NCBI GenBank assembly: GCA_038525525.1
Contig: JBCBHO010000004.1
Location: 62,001 to 126,000, forward strand
DNA length: 64,000 bases
Source of the DNA: Shimia_B sp038525525
Lineage (GTDB): Bacteria > Pseudomonadota > Alphaproteobacteria > Rhodobacterales > Rhodobacteraceae
Direction: 5' to 3'
The notes under the pieces were generated by a model. It was not told the origin of the DNA, made no database searches, and saw only the letters and a program-made list of their open reading frames with translations. Below are positions 42,480 to 51,663 of the stretch, one piece after another. Both the position numbers and the translations under genes were made by a program. Position 1 is the first letter of the stretch. The number at the start of each line of letters is the position of its first letter.

Positions 42480-42544
42480 GTGCCTTCCCTTGACTGACCC
42501 GCATTCCTAAACACATCGCACGCCACACAGCGAGCAGGAAAGCA

Positions 42545-42988
42545 ATGCCCACCCACTCCGAAACGAAGCGGCTGCCCTACAGCGCGGAGCAGATGTTTGC
42601 GCTCGTCGCCGACGTGGGAAACTACCCGAAGTTCATCCCCTGGTGCGCTGCTGCGCGGATCCGCTCGAAGGAGCCCTACCAGGACGGGGAGCTCATGAAG
42701 GCGGATCTCGTGATCTCCTTTCGCGTCTTCCGCGAGCGCTTCGGCAGCCGCGTGGAGCTTTATGAGGAGAAGGGTCGCATCGTCACCGAGTATATCGACG
42801 GGCCCTTCCGGCACATGCACTCGACCTGGGATTTCGCCGAGGCCGAGGGCGGCTCTGACGTGACATTCCACGTGGACTTCGAATTCAAGAATGCGGTGCT
42901 GCAAGGCCTGATCGGCATGGTCTTCAATGACGCGATGCAGCGGATCGTGCGGGCCTTCGAGCGCCGCGCGAAGGAGCTTTACGGCTAG
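42545..42988 (+). CDS. Coq10/RatA-type START-domain protein
   Basis: The 147-residue SRPBCC (START-like) protein begins MPTHSETKRLPYSAEQMFALVADVGNYPKFIPWCAAARI, the standard polyketide cyclase/Coq10 opening, and closes with NAVLQGLIGMVFNDAMQRIVRAFERRA. In mitochondria and alphaproteobacteria Coq10 proteins bind ubiquinone; in gammaproteobacteria the relative RatA was reported to act on ribosomes. The alphaproteobacterial context favours a quinone-binding role. The 3' end abuts the convergent CinA-family gene. Confidence 0.88.
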   Translation: MPTHSETKRLPYSAEQMFALVADVGNYPKFIPWCAAARIRSKEPYQDGELMKADLVISFRVFRERFGSRVELYEEKGRIVTEYIDGPFRHMHSTWDFAEAEGGSDVTFHVDFEFKNAVLQGLIGMVFNDAMQRIVRAFERRAKELYG

Positions 42989-43456
42989 CTAGCGCTCGAG
43001 CGCCTCCCTGAGCCGTGTGAGCGCGTGGTCCCGCGCCGCCGCGCGGACCTTGCCGCGCCCCAGTGCGCCGAACTCCACCGTTTCCGCCGTCGTGCCCTCC
43101 GCCGTCGCCATGCCGAAGCAGACCCGCCCCTCTGGCTTATGCTCGGACCCACCGGGCCCCGCGATGCCGCTGATCGCCACGGCGAGATCGGCCCCCGCGG
43201 CCTCCCGTGCGCCGCGTGCCATTTCCCGCACGACCTCCTCCGAGACCGCGCCGTGGGCTGCGAGCGTGGCCTCGGTGACGCCCAGCATCTCGTGCTTGGC
43301 GGCGTTCGAATAGGTCACGAAGCCGCGCTCGAACACGTCCGAGGAACCTGCCACATCGGTGAGGGCCGCGGCCACCATCCCGCCGGTGCAGCTTTCCGCG
43401 GCGGTGACCGTCCAGCCCCGCGCGCGCAGCGCATCGAGGAGCGCCGCGACGCTCAT
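42989..43456 (-). CDS. CinA-family protein (C-terminal nicotinamidase-type domain)
   Basis: The 155-residue protein is the C-terminal CinA domain alone: SVAALLDALRARGWTVTAAESCTGGMVAAALTDVAGSS and VAISGIAGPGGSEHKPEGRVCFGMA. It corresponds to the NMN amidohydrolase (PncC-like) activity that turns NMN to nicotinate mononucleotide. The ATG at 43456 overlaps the pgpA stop (ATGA). The N-terminal MoCF domain of full CinA is absent. Confidence 0.9.
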   Translation of the reverse strand: MSVAALLDALRARGWTVTAAESCTGGMVAAALTDVAGSSDVFERGFVTYSNAAKHEMLGVTEATLAAHGAVSEEVVREMARGAREAAGADLAVAISGIAGPGGSEHKPEGRVCFGMATAEGTTAETVEFGALGRGKVRAAARDHALTRLREALER

Positions 43457-43968
43457 GCCGGCGTCACCGCGGAGGCGAAGAAGAGCGCGAGCACGACCGC
43501 CGGGAGGTACACAACCCACGCGAAGACCCCCGCCACCGCATCATCGGCCATGAGGCCCAGCGCGTCGTGGCGCGCATCCATCCGGCCCACCAGCCAGGGC
43601 TTCCAGATGTCGAAGAGCCGGAACGCAAGGAAGGCCGCCGCGACCCAGCCCAGGGCCTCTGCGCTCAGCGCGCGCTCCGGCGTGACGATTAAGGCCCAAG
43701 GCAGGAGTGCGATCCACTGGCCCGCCACCTCGTCGATCACGATCTCCGAGGGATCTTCCCGGCCCGGCCCGGTCTCCCGGCGCGCGGCCCAGAGCCCCGC
43801 TGCAAAAGCGCACGCGGCCATCACGAGGAGAAGGAACCAGCCCCCGACAAGGTGGATCAACGGCGCGAGCACGGCGGCGGCAAGCGAACCCCAGGTGCCC
43901 GGCGCGGGCCGCAGGTAGCCCACGTAGCCAAAGGTCGCGATCGCGCGCGCGAGGGAAGTCGTCGCCAT
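43453..43968 (-). CDS. pgpA: PgpA, phosphatidylglycerophosphatase A
   Basis: PgpA dephosphorylates phosphatidylglycerophosphate at the inner membrane. The 171-residue protein has the family start LARAIATFGYVGYLRPAPGTWGSLAAAVLAPL and the metal-binding IVIDEVAGQWIALL, with three to four hydrophobic segments. The ATG at 43968 is chosen; longer frames upstream add non-conserved residues. Translation is coupled to the CinA-family gene. In many Rhodobacteraceae this pair is found divergent from dusB, as here. Confidence 0.92.
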   Translation of the reverse strand: MATTSLARAIATFGYVGYLRPAPGTWGSLAAAVLAPLIHLVGGWFLLLVMAACAFAAGLWAARRETGPGREDPSEIVIDEVAGQWIALLPWALIVTPERALSAEALGWVAAAFLAFRLFDIWKPWLVGRMDARHDALGLMADDAVAGVFAWVVYLPAVVLALFFASAVTPA

Positions 43969-44136
43969 GGGGCCAGTTACGAGGTTGCATGGGGATGGGG
44001 CAAGTGCCTGTCTTTTTCGGGTCATTCTGCACAATAATTAATCACATGATGCATCTCGCGCCGACAGCGACTATGCAGCGGTGGAGGCCGCAGTCGCCCG
44101 CCGCTAAATGTCCCAAGACGCCCAAGGAATGAGCAT

Positions 44137-45117
44137 TTGTTGAAGTTTCCGGCAGATGGCGCAGGCGCGCCTCCCGTGGTCCTGGCCCCGCTAGCGGGCA
44201 TCACGGACTTGCCGTTTCGGTCGCTGGTGGCGGGCTTTGGGGCCGATCTCGTCGTCAGCGAGATGGTGGCCAGCCAGGAAATGGTGGAGGCCAAGCCCTC
44301 TGTCCGGGACCGCGCGGAGCTCGGCGCTGCCGTGGCGCGCACGGCGGTGCAGATCGCGGGCCGCGAGGCACGCTGGATGGCCGAGGCCGCGAAGCTTCTC
44401 GCGGGGCAGGGGGCGCGCGTCATCGACATCAATATGGGATGCCCGGCGAAGAAGGTGACGAGCGGCTATTCAGGCTCGGCGCTCCTCAAGGATCTCGACC
44501 ACGCGCTCTCCCTCATCGAGGCGGTGGTGGCTGCCGTGGACGTGCCGGTGACGCTAAAGACGCGCCTCGGCTGGGACGACGATCTCCTCAATGCGCCCGC
44601 GCTGGCCCGCCGCGCCGAGGCCGCCGGCATCCGCTGGATCACGATCCATGGCCGCACCCGCTGCCAGTTCTACAATGGCCGCGCCAACTGGCACGCCATC
44701 CGCCGGGTCACCGAGGCGGTGGAGATCCCGGTCATCGCCAATGGCGACATCTGCACGGTGGAGGATGCCCGGGCGGCCCTCGCCGCCAGCGGGGCGCAAG
44801 GCGTCATGGTTGGCCGCGGAGCGCAAGGCGCGCCCTGGCGGCTCGCCCAGATCCGCGACGCGCTCGCTGGTCGGACCCCGCGGCCCAGCCCCAGCGCCGC
44901 GGAGCGCCTTCGCATCGTTGAAGAGCATTACGACGCCATGATCGCGTTCTACGGCCCCGCGCTCGGCACCCGCGTGGCCCGCAAGCATCTGGGCTGGTAC
45001 ATGGACAGCGCGGAGACGCCCGCCGACCTGCGCAAGCGGGTGCTCACAGCCGGTAGCCCCGCCGAGGTCATGGCACTCCTGCCCGACGCGCTCGCGCCCT
45101 CGAGGCTCGCGGCATGA
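44137..45117 (+). CDS. dusB: DusB (NifR3), tRNA-dihydrouridine synthase
   Basis: DusB reduces uridines in tRNA D-loops with NADPH and FMN. The 326-residue protein has VLAPLAGITDLPFRSL, the catalytic cysteine in DINMGCPAKKVTSG, and ITIHGRTRCQFYNGRANW plus VMVGRGAQGAPW for FMN and tRNA binding. No ATG is in frame; start is TTG at 44137 or 44140, after AAGGA. It heads the ntr operon, the ancestral nifR3-ntrBC arrangement described in Rhodobacter, and its stop overlaps ntrB. Confidence 0.94.
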   Translation: MLKFPADGAGAPPVVLAPLAGITDLPFRSLVAGFGADLVVSEMVASQEMVEAKPSVRDRAELGAAVARTAVQIAGREARWMAEAAKLLAGQGARVIDINMGCPAKKVTSGYSGSALLKDLDHALSLIEAVVAAVDVPVTLKTRLGWDDDLLNAPALARRAEAAGIRWITIHGRTRCQFYNGRANWHAIRRVTEAVEIPVIANGDICTVEDARAALAASGAQGVMVGRGAQGAPWRLAQIRDALAGRTPRPSPSAAERLRIVEEHYDAMIAFYGPALGTRVARKHLGWYMDSAETPADLRKRVLTAGSPAEVMALLPDALAPSRLAA

Positions 45118-46196
45118 CGCAGGAGACGAGCTTCGACGATCTCTGGTCCTCGCTGCCGGTGCCCGCGCTGACGCTTTGCGACGATGACACGATCTCGAAG
45201 ATCAATCCCGCCGCCGAGGCCTTTCTCAACCAGTCGAAGAAGGCGCTCTCTGGGCAGCCCGTTTGGGACAAGGTCATGGTGGACGCGCCTCTCGACGCCG
45301 CACTCGCCCGTGCCCGGCTCAATGGCGTGCCGCTTTTCGTCAATGACGTTGATGTCGGCTCCGGGCAGCGCCCGCCGCTCCAGTGCAACATCCAGATTGC
45401 TCCGCTGCAGGGCGCGACGGGCCAGATGCTCGTGCTCATCGAACCGCGGGAGATGGCCGGTCGCGTGGGCCGCAACTACAACTCGAAGACCGCCGCCAAG
45501 AGCGCCATCGGCATGGCCGAGATGCTGGCCCATGAGATCAAGAACCCGCTCGCCGGCATCACCGGCGCCGCGCAACTCCTCTCGATGAACCTGAAGCCCG
45601 AAGACCTGGAGATGACCGATCTCATCGTCGCCGAGACGCGGCGCATCGTGAAGCTGCTCGAACAGGTGGAGGAATTCGGCAACGTCTCCCCGCCGCAGCT
45701 CAAGCCCGTCAATATCCACGACGTGCTCGACCGGGCCCGCAAGTCGGCGCTTCTGGGCTTTGCCGCCCACATGACGATCAAGGAGCGCTACGACCCCTCG
45801 CTCCCACCCACGGTCGCCGACGCGGACCAGCTCCTGCAGGTGCTTCTGAATCTCATCAAGAACGCCGCGCAGGCCACGAAGGGCGCGGAAGGCACGATCA
45901 CGCTTCATACCTACTACGAGCGCAGCCTGCGTCTGCGCCGCCGGGACGGCACAGGCCGCACCGTGCCGCTGCAGATCGCGATCATCGATGACGGGCCGGG
46001 CCTCGCGGAGGATATCGCCACCGACATCTTCGAGCCCTTCGTCTCCGGCCGCGAGAACGGCACCGGGCTCGGCCTCGCGCTCGTCTCCAAGATCATCGCC
46101 GACCACGATGGCTGGATCACCGTAGACAGCGTCCCCGGACGCACCGTTTTCCGTATTTCCCTCCCCGTGGCGCCTGACGATGGCGCCGAGGTCTAG
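45114..46196 (+). CDS. ntrB: NtrB, nitrogen regulation sensor kinase
   Basis: NtrB phosphorylates and dephosphorylates NtrC according to PII signalling. The 360-residue protein has an N-terminal PAS region, the phospho-acceptor histidine at about position 140 (MAEMLAHEIKNPLAGITGAAQLL), and the ATP-binding N, G1 and G2 boxes (LLNLIKNAAQAT, IIDDGPGLAEDI, NGTGLGLALVSKII). It lacks transmembrane helices, as expected for the cytosolic NtrB. The start overlaps the dusB stop by 4 bases. Confidence 0.95.
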   Translation: MTQETSFDDLWSSLPVPALTLCDDDTISKINPAAEAFLNQSKKALSGQPVWDKVMVDAPLDAALARARLNGVPLFVNDVDVGSGQRPPLQCNIQIAPLQGATGQMLVLIEPREMAGRVGRNYNSKTAAKSAIGMAEMLAHEIKNPLAGITGAAQLLSMNLKPEDLEMTDLIVAETRRIVKLLEQVEEFGNVSPPQLKPVNIHDVLDRARKSALLGFAAHMTIKERYDPSLPPTVADADQLLQVLLNLIKNAAQATKGAEGTITLHTYYERSLRLRRRDGTGRTVPLQIAIIDDGPGLAEDIATDIFEPFVSGRENGTGLGLALVSKIIADHDGWITVDSVPGRTVFRISLPVAPDDGAEV

Positions 46197-46214
46197 TCTT
46201 TAGAGGAGCATTCC

Positions 46215-47582
46215 ATGGATGGCACCGTTCTCATTGCCGATGACGACCGCACGATCCGCACGGTCCTGACCCAGGCGCTCACGCGCGCGGGCTGCAAGGT
46301 GCACGCGACCTCCTCGCTCATGACGCTCCTGAGGTGGGTGGAGGAAGGGAAGGGCGACCTCGTGATCTCGGACGTGATGATGCCCGACGGCAATGGCCTC
46401 GACGCGCTCCCGAAGATCGGCGAGACGCGCCCGGGCCTGCCGGTGATCGTGATCTCGGCGCAGAACACCATCGTCACCGCCATCCAGGCGACCGAGAAGG
46501 ACGCCTACGACTATCTCCCGAAGCCCTTCGATCTGCCTGACCTGATGAAGCGGGCCTCTCGCGCGCTCGAAGTGAAGCGCCGTGCCGCCGCGCCGGTGCC
46601 GGGGGAGGAGAGGGGGACCTCCGACGATCTGCCCCTGGTGGGGCGCACACCTTCCATGCAGGCGCTCTACCGCCTCGTGGCGCGGGTGATGAATGCCGAG
46701 CTCCCGGTGCTCATTTCCGGCGAGAGCGGCACCGGCAAGAGCCTCATCGCCAAGGCGATCCACGATTTCTCCGACCGCCGGAACTCTCCCTTCGTGACGG
46801 TCTCGGTGGAGGATCTCGAGGGGCTCGACGGGCCGTCCACGCTCCTGGCCAAGGCGCGCGGCGGCTCGCTTCTCTTCGACGAGGTGGGCGACATGCCCGA
46901 CGAGGCGCAGGCCCGCATCGTGCGCATGCTCGACCAGCTCACCGAGAACAGCCCCCGCATCATGGCCACGAGCCAGGTGGATCTCATGGGCAAGATGGAG
47001 GCGGGCGCCTTCCGGCAGGATCTGTTCTACCGGCTTTCGGGCGTCACCATGACGGTGCCGGCGCTCCGCGAGCGCGTGGATGACATCCCGCTCCTCGCCG
47101 ATCACTTCCTCGCCCGCGCCGTGCGCGAGGGCGCCTCGCTCCGCAAGCTCAACGCGGCCGCAACCGAGCTCGTGCGCACCTATTCCTGGCCGGGCAACGT
47201 GCGCCAGCTCGAGAACGCGATCCGCCGGCTCGTGGTGACCGCCGCCGAGGAGGAGATCACGCGGGCGGAGGTGGAGGCTGTGCTGGGCAACCAGCCCGCC
47301 GTCGATCCCGTGGCCGGGGCCGTCGATGCCGAGAAGCTCTCGGCCTCCGTCGCCAAGCACCTGCGGCGGTACTTCGATCTCCACGGCGGGGTCCTGCCGC
47401 CGCCGGGCCTCTACCAGCGGATTCTGCGCGAAATCGAGCTTCCGCTCATCGAGATCGCCCTCGATGCCACAGGAGGAAACCAGGCCAAGTGCGCAGACTT
47501 GCTGGGAATTAACCGCAATACGCTTCGAAAGAAGATCACGGACCTCGATATTCGCGTGACTCGGCGGCGCAAACTGATGTAA
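46215..47582 (+). CDS. ntrC: NtrC, nitrogen response regulator lacking the GAFTGA loop
   Basis: The 455-residue regulator has a receiver with D53 (LVISDVMMPDGNGL), a central AAA+ domain (Walker A ISGESGTGKSLIAKAI, Walker B LLFDEVGDMPDEAQ) and a Fis-type helix-turn-helix (GNQAKCADLLGINRNTLRKKI). Between PFVTVSVEDLEGLDGPSTLLAKARGG and Walker B the L1 loop with GAFTGA is missing, as in Rhodobacter capsulatus NtrC, which activates sigma-70 rather than sigma-54 polymerase. GAGG precedes the ATG at 46215. Confidence 0.95.
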   Translation: MDGTVLIADDDRTIRTVLTQALTRAGCKVHATSSLMTLLRWVEEGKGDLVISDVMMPDGNGLDALPKIGETRPGLPVIVISAQNTIVTAIQATEKDAYDYLPKPFDLPDLMKRASRALEVKRRAAAPVPGEERGTSDDLPLVGRTPSMQALYRLVARVMNAELPVLISGESGTGKSLIAKAIHDFSDRRNSPFVTVSVEDLEGLDGPSTLLAKARGGSLLFDEVGDMPDEAQARIVRMLDQLTENSPRIMATSQVDLMGKMEAGAFRQDLFYRLSGVTMTVPALRERVDDIPLLADHFLARAVREGASLRKLNAAATELVRTYSWPGNVRQLENAIRRLVVTAAEEEITRAEVEAVLGNQPAVDPVAGAVDAEKLSASVAKHLRRYFDLHGGVLPPPGLYQRILREIELPLIEIALDATGGNQAKCADLLGINRNTLRKKITDLDIRVTRRRKLM

Positions 47583-47680
47583 ACATGCCACATAGCGTGA
47601 CAAAGCAGCCGCAGAGTTGCTCCAAGATCACGCGCGGTAGAGGTGACCCGGCAGCGGGGCGCAGCATCAGGTGAGGCGCT

Positions 47681-49972
47681 TTGGCGGTATCGCGGACGAC
47701 ATTCGCATTGGCCCGTTTTTCTCGCTGGAGACGGCGTGGGGACGTGACGGCCGCGGCCACGGGCATCCTCGTGGCGCTTGGCCCCGTGCTCGCCATCCTC
47801 ACTTACCTGGCGCTCGGCCCCATCGACGAGGGCGGCACGGGCAACTCGCTCCGCATCATCCTCCTCGCCGATTTCGTCTACGTCATGACCGTGGCTGCGC
47901 TCGTGCTCTCGCGGGTGGCGCGCATGGTGGCCGCGCGGCGCGCGCGCTCGGCGGGCTCCCGGCTCCATCTCCGTCTCACGGGCGTCTTCGCCTTCCTGGC
48001 GTTGGTGCCCACCGTGCTCGTGGCCGTCTTCGCGGTGCTCACCGTCAATATCGGCCTCGAGGGGTGGTTCTCGGAGCGCGTCCGGTCGGTGATTGGCGCG
48101 TCAGTTTCGGCAGCCGAAGCCTATGGCCGCGCCGAGGAACGCGGGCTGGCGAGCGACACCGTCATCATCGCGCGGGTGCTCAACGGCGAGCGCACCGCGC
48201 AGCCCTTCCTTGCTGACAGCGATTTCGACGGGCAGGTGCGCCAGATCCTCGCGCGGGTGCAGCCGCGCGTGCAGCGGGGCCTGAAGGAGGCCTTCGTCAT
48301 CGACAGCCGCGCCGTGATCCGGGCGCGCGGGGCCTCCTCCTACGAGTTCGATTACGACCCGCCCACACCCGCGCAGTTCGACGCCCTCGACACCGTGAAC
48401 GTCCTCGTCATCGAGGATTGGGAGCAGAATGAATTCCGCGCGCTTACGCGGCTCGAGGGCTTCACCGATCGCTATCTCTACCTGAGCCGCACGGTGGACG
48501 GTGAGATCCTCACGCTCCTCGACGAGACGCAAGAGACCGCGCAGCTCTACCAGCAGCTCGAGAGCGAGCGCGGGCGCGTGCTCTTCGATTTCGGCCTGCT
48601 CTATATCGGCTTCGCGGTGGTGCTGATCCTCGCGGCCACCTGGGCCGGGCTCTGGTTCGCGGAGCGTCTGTCGCGGCCCGTGGGGCGGCTCGCGGGGGCG
48701 GCGCAGCGCGTGGGCACGGGCGATCTCGATGTCCGCGTGCCCGAGGAGCAGGGTGATGACGAGATCGCCATGCTGGGCCGCTACTTCAACCAGATGACCG
48801 CCCAGCTCAAAGGGCAGCGCCAGGCGCTCCTCGACAACACCGAGCAGATCGAGCGCCGCCGCAGGCTCTTTGACTCGGTGCTGAGCTCGGTGACCTCGGG
48901 CGTCGTCGGCGTGGACAGCACGGGCCGCATCACCTTCGTCAACCGCTCGGCGGAGCGCCTGCTCGGTCTCGCCACGGAGGCCGAAGACCGGCCCCTCGCC
49001 GTGGCGATCCCGGAATTTGGGCAGCTCTTTGAAGAGGTACAGACCGCGCGCACCGGCAGCGCCCAGGGCGAGGTGCGGCTCACGCGGGGCGGGAGCGACG
49101 AGATCCTTCTCGTTCGGATGGCCACGCGGCTCGGCGAGGGCGACGGCTCGGAGGGCTACGTCATAGCCTTCGAGGATGTCACAGGCCTTGTCAGCGCGCA
49201 GCGCATGGCCGCCTGGGGCGACGTGGCGCGCCGCATCGCACACGAGATCAAGAACCCGCTCACGCCGATCCAGCTCTCCGCGGAGCGCATCAAGCGCAAG
49301 TTCGGCCCCAAGGTCGGCGAAGACAGCGACCAGCTCGACCAGATGACCGATGTCATCGTCCGCCAGACCAACGATCTGCGCCGCATCGTCGATGAGTTCT
49401 CCAAGTTCGCCCGGATGCCCGAGCCCGAGCGCACGCCGGGGGACATGGGCGAGATCGTCCGCGCGGCGGTGCTGCTTCAGGAGAACGGCAATCCCGGCAT
49501 CATCTACGAGACCACCCTCGAGACGGGCCCTATGCCGGTGCTCGTGGACGACACCATGATCTCCCAGGCGCTCACCAACCTCCTGAAGAACGCCGCAGAG
49601 GCTATCGAGACCCGCGCGGCCGCGGGCCACGACTTCGCGCCGCGCATCCGCGTGAGCCTCTCGGTGGATGCCGAGGAGATCCACCTGAGCATCGAGGACA
49701 ATGGCACCGGCCTCCCGGAGGACCGCATGCGCCTCTTCGAGCCCTACGTGACCTCCCGCGCCGAAGGCACCGGCCTCGGCCTGCCCATCGTGCTCAAGAT
49801 CATCGAGGAGCATGACGGCACGCTCACGCTCTCGGATGCCGATCCCTTCGACCCCGAAGAGGCCGGCCCCGCGGACCAGCCCGCGCACAGGGGCGCGCGC
49901 GCCGATCTGCGCCTGCCCCGGTCCACCACCCCATCGCCCCCGGTCAAGACCACTGAAAAAGAAGCAGTTTGA
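47681..49972 (+). CDS. ntrY: NtrY, membrane-bound sensor kinase
   Basis: NtrY is the membrane partner of NtrX. The 763-residue protein has N-terminal transmembrane helices (ILVALGPVLAILTYLAL, LADFVYVMTVAALVL, VFAFLALVPTVLVAVFAV), a periplasmic domain, another helix near residue 310, a HAMP domain (GRLAGAAQRVGTGDLDVRVPE), PAS, and a histidine kinase domain (DVARRIAHEIKNPLTPIQLSAERIK) with the G2 box EGTGLGLPIVLKII. The start is a TTG at 47681; the N-terminus is uncertain. ATP-domain residues are intact. Confidence 0.92.
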   Translation: MAVSRTTFALARFSRWRRRGDVTAAATGILVALGPVLAILTYLALGPIDEGGTGNSLRIILLADFVYVMTVAALVLSRVARMVAARRARSAGSRLHLRLTGVFAFLALVPTVLVAVFAVLTVNIGLEGWFSERVRSVIGASVSAAEAYGRAEERGLASDTVIIARVLNGERTAQPFLADSDFDGQVRQILARVQPRVQRGLKEAFVIDSRAVIRARGASSYEFDYDPPTPAQFDALDTVNVLVIEDWEQNEFRALTRLEGFTDRYLYLSRTVDGEILTLLDETQETAQLYQQLESERGRVLFDFGLLYIGFAVVLILAATWAGLWFAERLSRPVGRLAGAAQRVGTGDLDVRVPEEQGDDEIAMLGRYFNQMTAQLKGQRQALLDNTEQIERRRRLFDSVLSSVTSGVVGVDSTGRITFVNRSAERLLGLATEAEDRPLAVAIPEFGQLFEEVQTARTGSAQGEVRLTRGGSDEILLVRMATRLGEGDGSEGYVIAFEDVTGLVSAQRMAAWGDVARRIAHEIKNPLTPIQLSAERIKRKFGPKVGEDSDQLDQMTDVIVRQTNDLRRIVDEFSKFARMPEPERTPGDMGEIVRAAVLLQENGNPGIIYETTLETGPMPVLVDDTMISQALTNLLKNAAEAIETRAAAGHDFAPRIRVSLSVDAEEIHLSIEDNGTGLPEDRMRLFEPYVTSRAEGTGLGLPIVLKIIEEHDGTLTLSDADPFDPEEAGPADQPAHRGARADLRLPRSTTPSPPVKTTEKEAV

Positions 49973-49979
49973 GGTAACA

Positions 49980-51398
49980 ATGACCCAGTCCAAAGCCGAC
50001 ATTCTCATCGTTGACGACGAAAAGGACATCCGCGAGCTCATCGCCGACATCCTCGAAGACGAGGGCTTTTCCACCCGCCTCGCCGGCAATTCCGACGAGG
50101 CCATGGGCCAGATCAACACCGAGGCGCCCGCGCTTCTGATCCTCGATATCTGGCTCAAGGACAGCCGCATGGACGGGATCGACATCCTCAAATCCGTCAA
50201 GCGGGACAATCCGGACGTGCCGGTTGTCATCATCTCGGGCCACGGGAACATCGAGATCGCCGTCGCGGCGATCAAGCAGGGCGCCTACGACTTCATCGAA
50301 AAGCCCTTTAATATCGACCAGCTCCTCGTCGTCATCCGCCGCGCCATGGAGACGTCGCGGCTCCGCCGGGAAAACAACCAGCTCAAGCGCCGCGACGGGA
50401 CGAGCGCCACCATGGTGGGCGAGGGGGCCTCGTTCCGCGCGCTGCGCACGCAGCTCGACAAGGTCACAAAGTCCAATGGCCGCGTCATGCTCACCGGTCC
50501 CGCCGGGGCCGGCAAGGAAGTCGCCGCCCGCTACATCCATGCCCATTCGGCGCGGTCGGGCGCGCCCTTCGTTTCTGTGAATTCCGCCGCCATTGAGCCC
50601 GAGCGGATGGAGGAGGTGCTCTTTGGCCGTGAAAGCGCCGAGCGCGGCGTGGAGCCGGGGCTTCTCGAGCAGGCCCATGGCGGGGTCATCTTCTTCGACG
50701 AGGTGGCCGACATGCCGCTCGGCACCCAGTCCAAGATCCTGCGCGTCCTCGTGGACCAGAGCTTCCAGCGCGTGGGCGGCACGTCCAAGGTCCGGGTCGA
50801 TATCCGCGTTATCTCCAGCACCAACAGGAACCTGCGCGCCGAGATCAACGCCGGCACCTTCCGGCAGGAGCTCTATCACCGGCTCAACGTGGTGCCGATC
50901 GACGTGCCCTCGCTCGAGGACCGCCGGGAAGACATCCCGCTCCTCGCGCGGCACTTCATCGAGGAGTTCAACCGCTCCCAGGGCCTGCCCAACCGCGCGC
51001 TGACCGAGGAGGCGGACGCGCTGCTCCAGACCATGGTCTGGCCGGGCAATGTGCGCCAGTTGAAGAACATGATGGAGCGGGTGCTGATCCTCGGGACGGG
51101 CAACGACCCGATCACCCCTTCTGACCTGCCGCAGGCCGAAGCTGCCCCCACCGATGACCGGGTCGTGCTCTCGGGGTCGCTGGCTACGCTCAGCCTGCGC
51201 GAGGCCCGCGAGCTCTTCGAGCGGGAGTACCTGCTCACGCAGATCAACCGCTTCGGCGGCAACATCTCCCGCACGGCGGCTTTCGTGGGCATGGAGCGCT
51301 CGGCACTCCATCGCAAGCTCAAGAGCCTCGGCGTCGTCACCACCAACAAATCCGGCGCGCGGGTGGCCCAATTCGAGGATGCGAATTCCGAGGGGTGA
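49980..51398 (+). CDS. ntrX: NtrX, response regulator lacking the GAFTGA loop
   Basis: The 472-residue regulator has a receiver with D56 (LLILDIWLKDSRMDGIDIL), an AAA+ domain with Walker A LTGPAGAGKEVAARYIHAH and Walker B VIFFDEVADMPLGTQSK, and a C-terminal Fis-type domain (GGNISRTAAFVGMERSALHRKLKSLG). The stretch ahead of the Walker B reads LFGRESAERGVEPGLLEQAHGG with no GAFTGA, so sigma-54 contact is unlikely. GAGGTAACA precedes the ATG. NtrX regulates nitrogen, respiration and envelope genes in alphaproteobacteria. The next resident gene downstream would normally be trkA. Confidence 0.94.
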   Translation: MTQSKADILIVDDEKDIRELIADILEDEGFSTRLAGNSDEAMGQINTEAPALLILDIWLKDSRMDGIDILKSVKRDNPDVPVVIISGHGNIEIAVAAIKQGAYDFIEKPFNIDQLLVVIRRAMETSRLRRENNQLKRRDGTSATMVGEGASFRALRTQLDKVTKSNGRVMLTGPAGAGKEVAARYIHAHSARSGAPFVSVNSAAIEPERMEEVLFGRESAERGVEPGLLEQAHGGVIFFDEVADMPLGTQSKILRVLVDQSFQRVGGTSKVRVDIRVISSTNRNLRAEINAGTFRQELYHRLNVVPIDVPSLEDRREDIPLLARHFIEEFNRSQGLPNRALTEEADALLQTMVWPGNVRQLKNMMERVLILGTGNDPITPSDLPQAEAAPTDDRVVLSGSLATLSLREARELFEREYLLTQINRFGGNISRTAAFVGMERSALHRKLKSLGVVTTNKSGARVAQFEDANSEG

Positions 51399-51663
51399 TG
51401 TTTTGCCGTCAGACCATGGGACTAGAGCTTGAAACCGGAGAGTGACCGGCGACAGAACTATAGAATTGAAGCAACTATTCGCATCACCGGCCGCTGTCTT
51501 TAGCCGTTCGGTGACATAACCAAATGAGGCGCAAAAGCGGGGACCCCAGCCAGAGCAAACCCCCAGCTTCGTCGTAAATCAAAAAGGGCGGGCGTTCTTG
51601 CTCAGGTAGGTCAGCTTGCGAAAGCTCCGGCCGAAAGAACTCGGCCGGAACTAAAGCCCCATG
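51399..51663. other. Gene-free, lower-GC stretch with a hairpin
   Basis: No ORF is convincing here. TCCGGCCGA (51626-51634) and TCGGCCGGA (51641-51649) form a perfect 9-bp hairpin with a 6-base loop, downstream of the minus-strand methyltransferase-like gene; without a T run it is a weak terminator candidate. Base composition is less GC-rich than the flanking operon, marking the left edge of a probable insertion. Confidence 0.5.

Noticed and set aside
44035..44136. Possible ispDF gene between pgpA and dusB, often present in relatives
   Set aside because: Only a short spacer is present and no IspD/IspF motif is visible; the gene must be elsewhere.
48101..50275. A 724-codon minus-strand open frame
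   Set aside because: Antisense to ntrY and part of ntrX; sequence is A/R/L/E-biased without recognisable domains.
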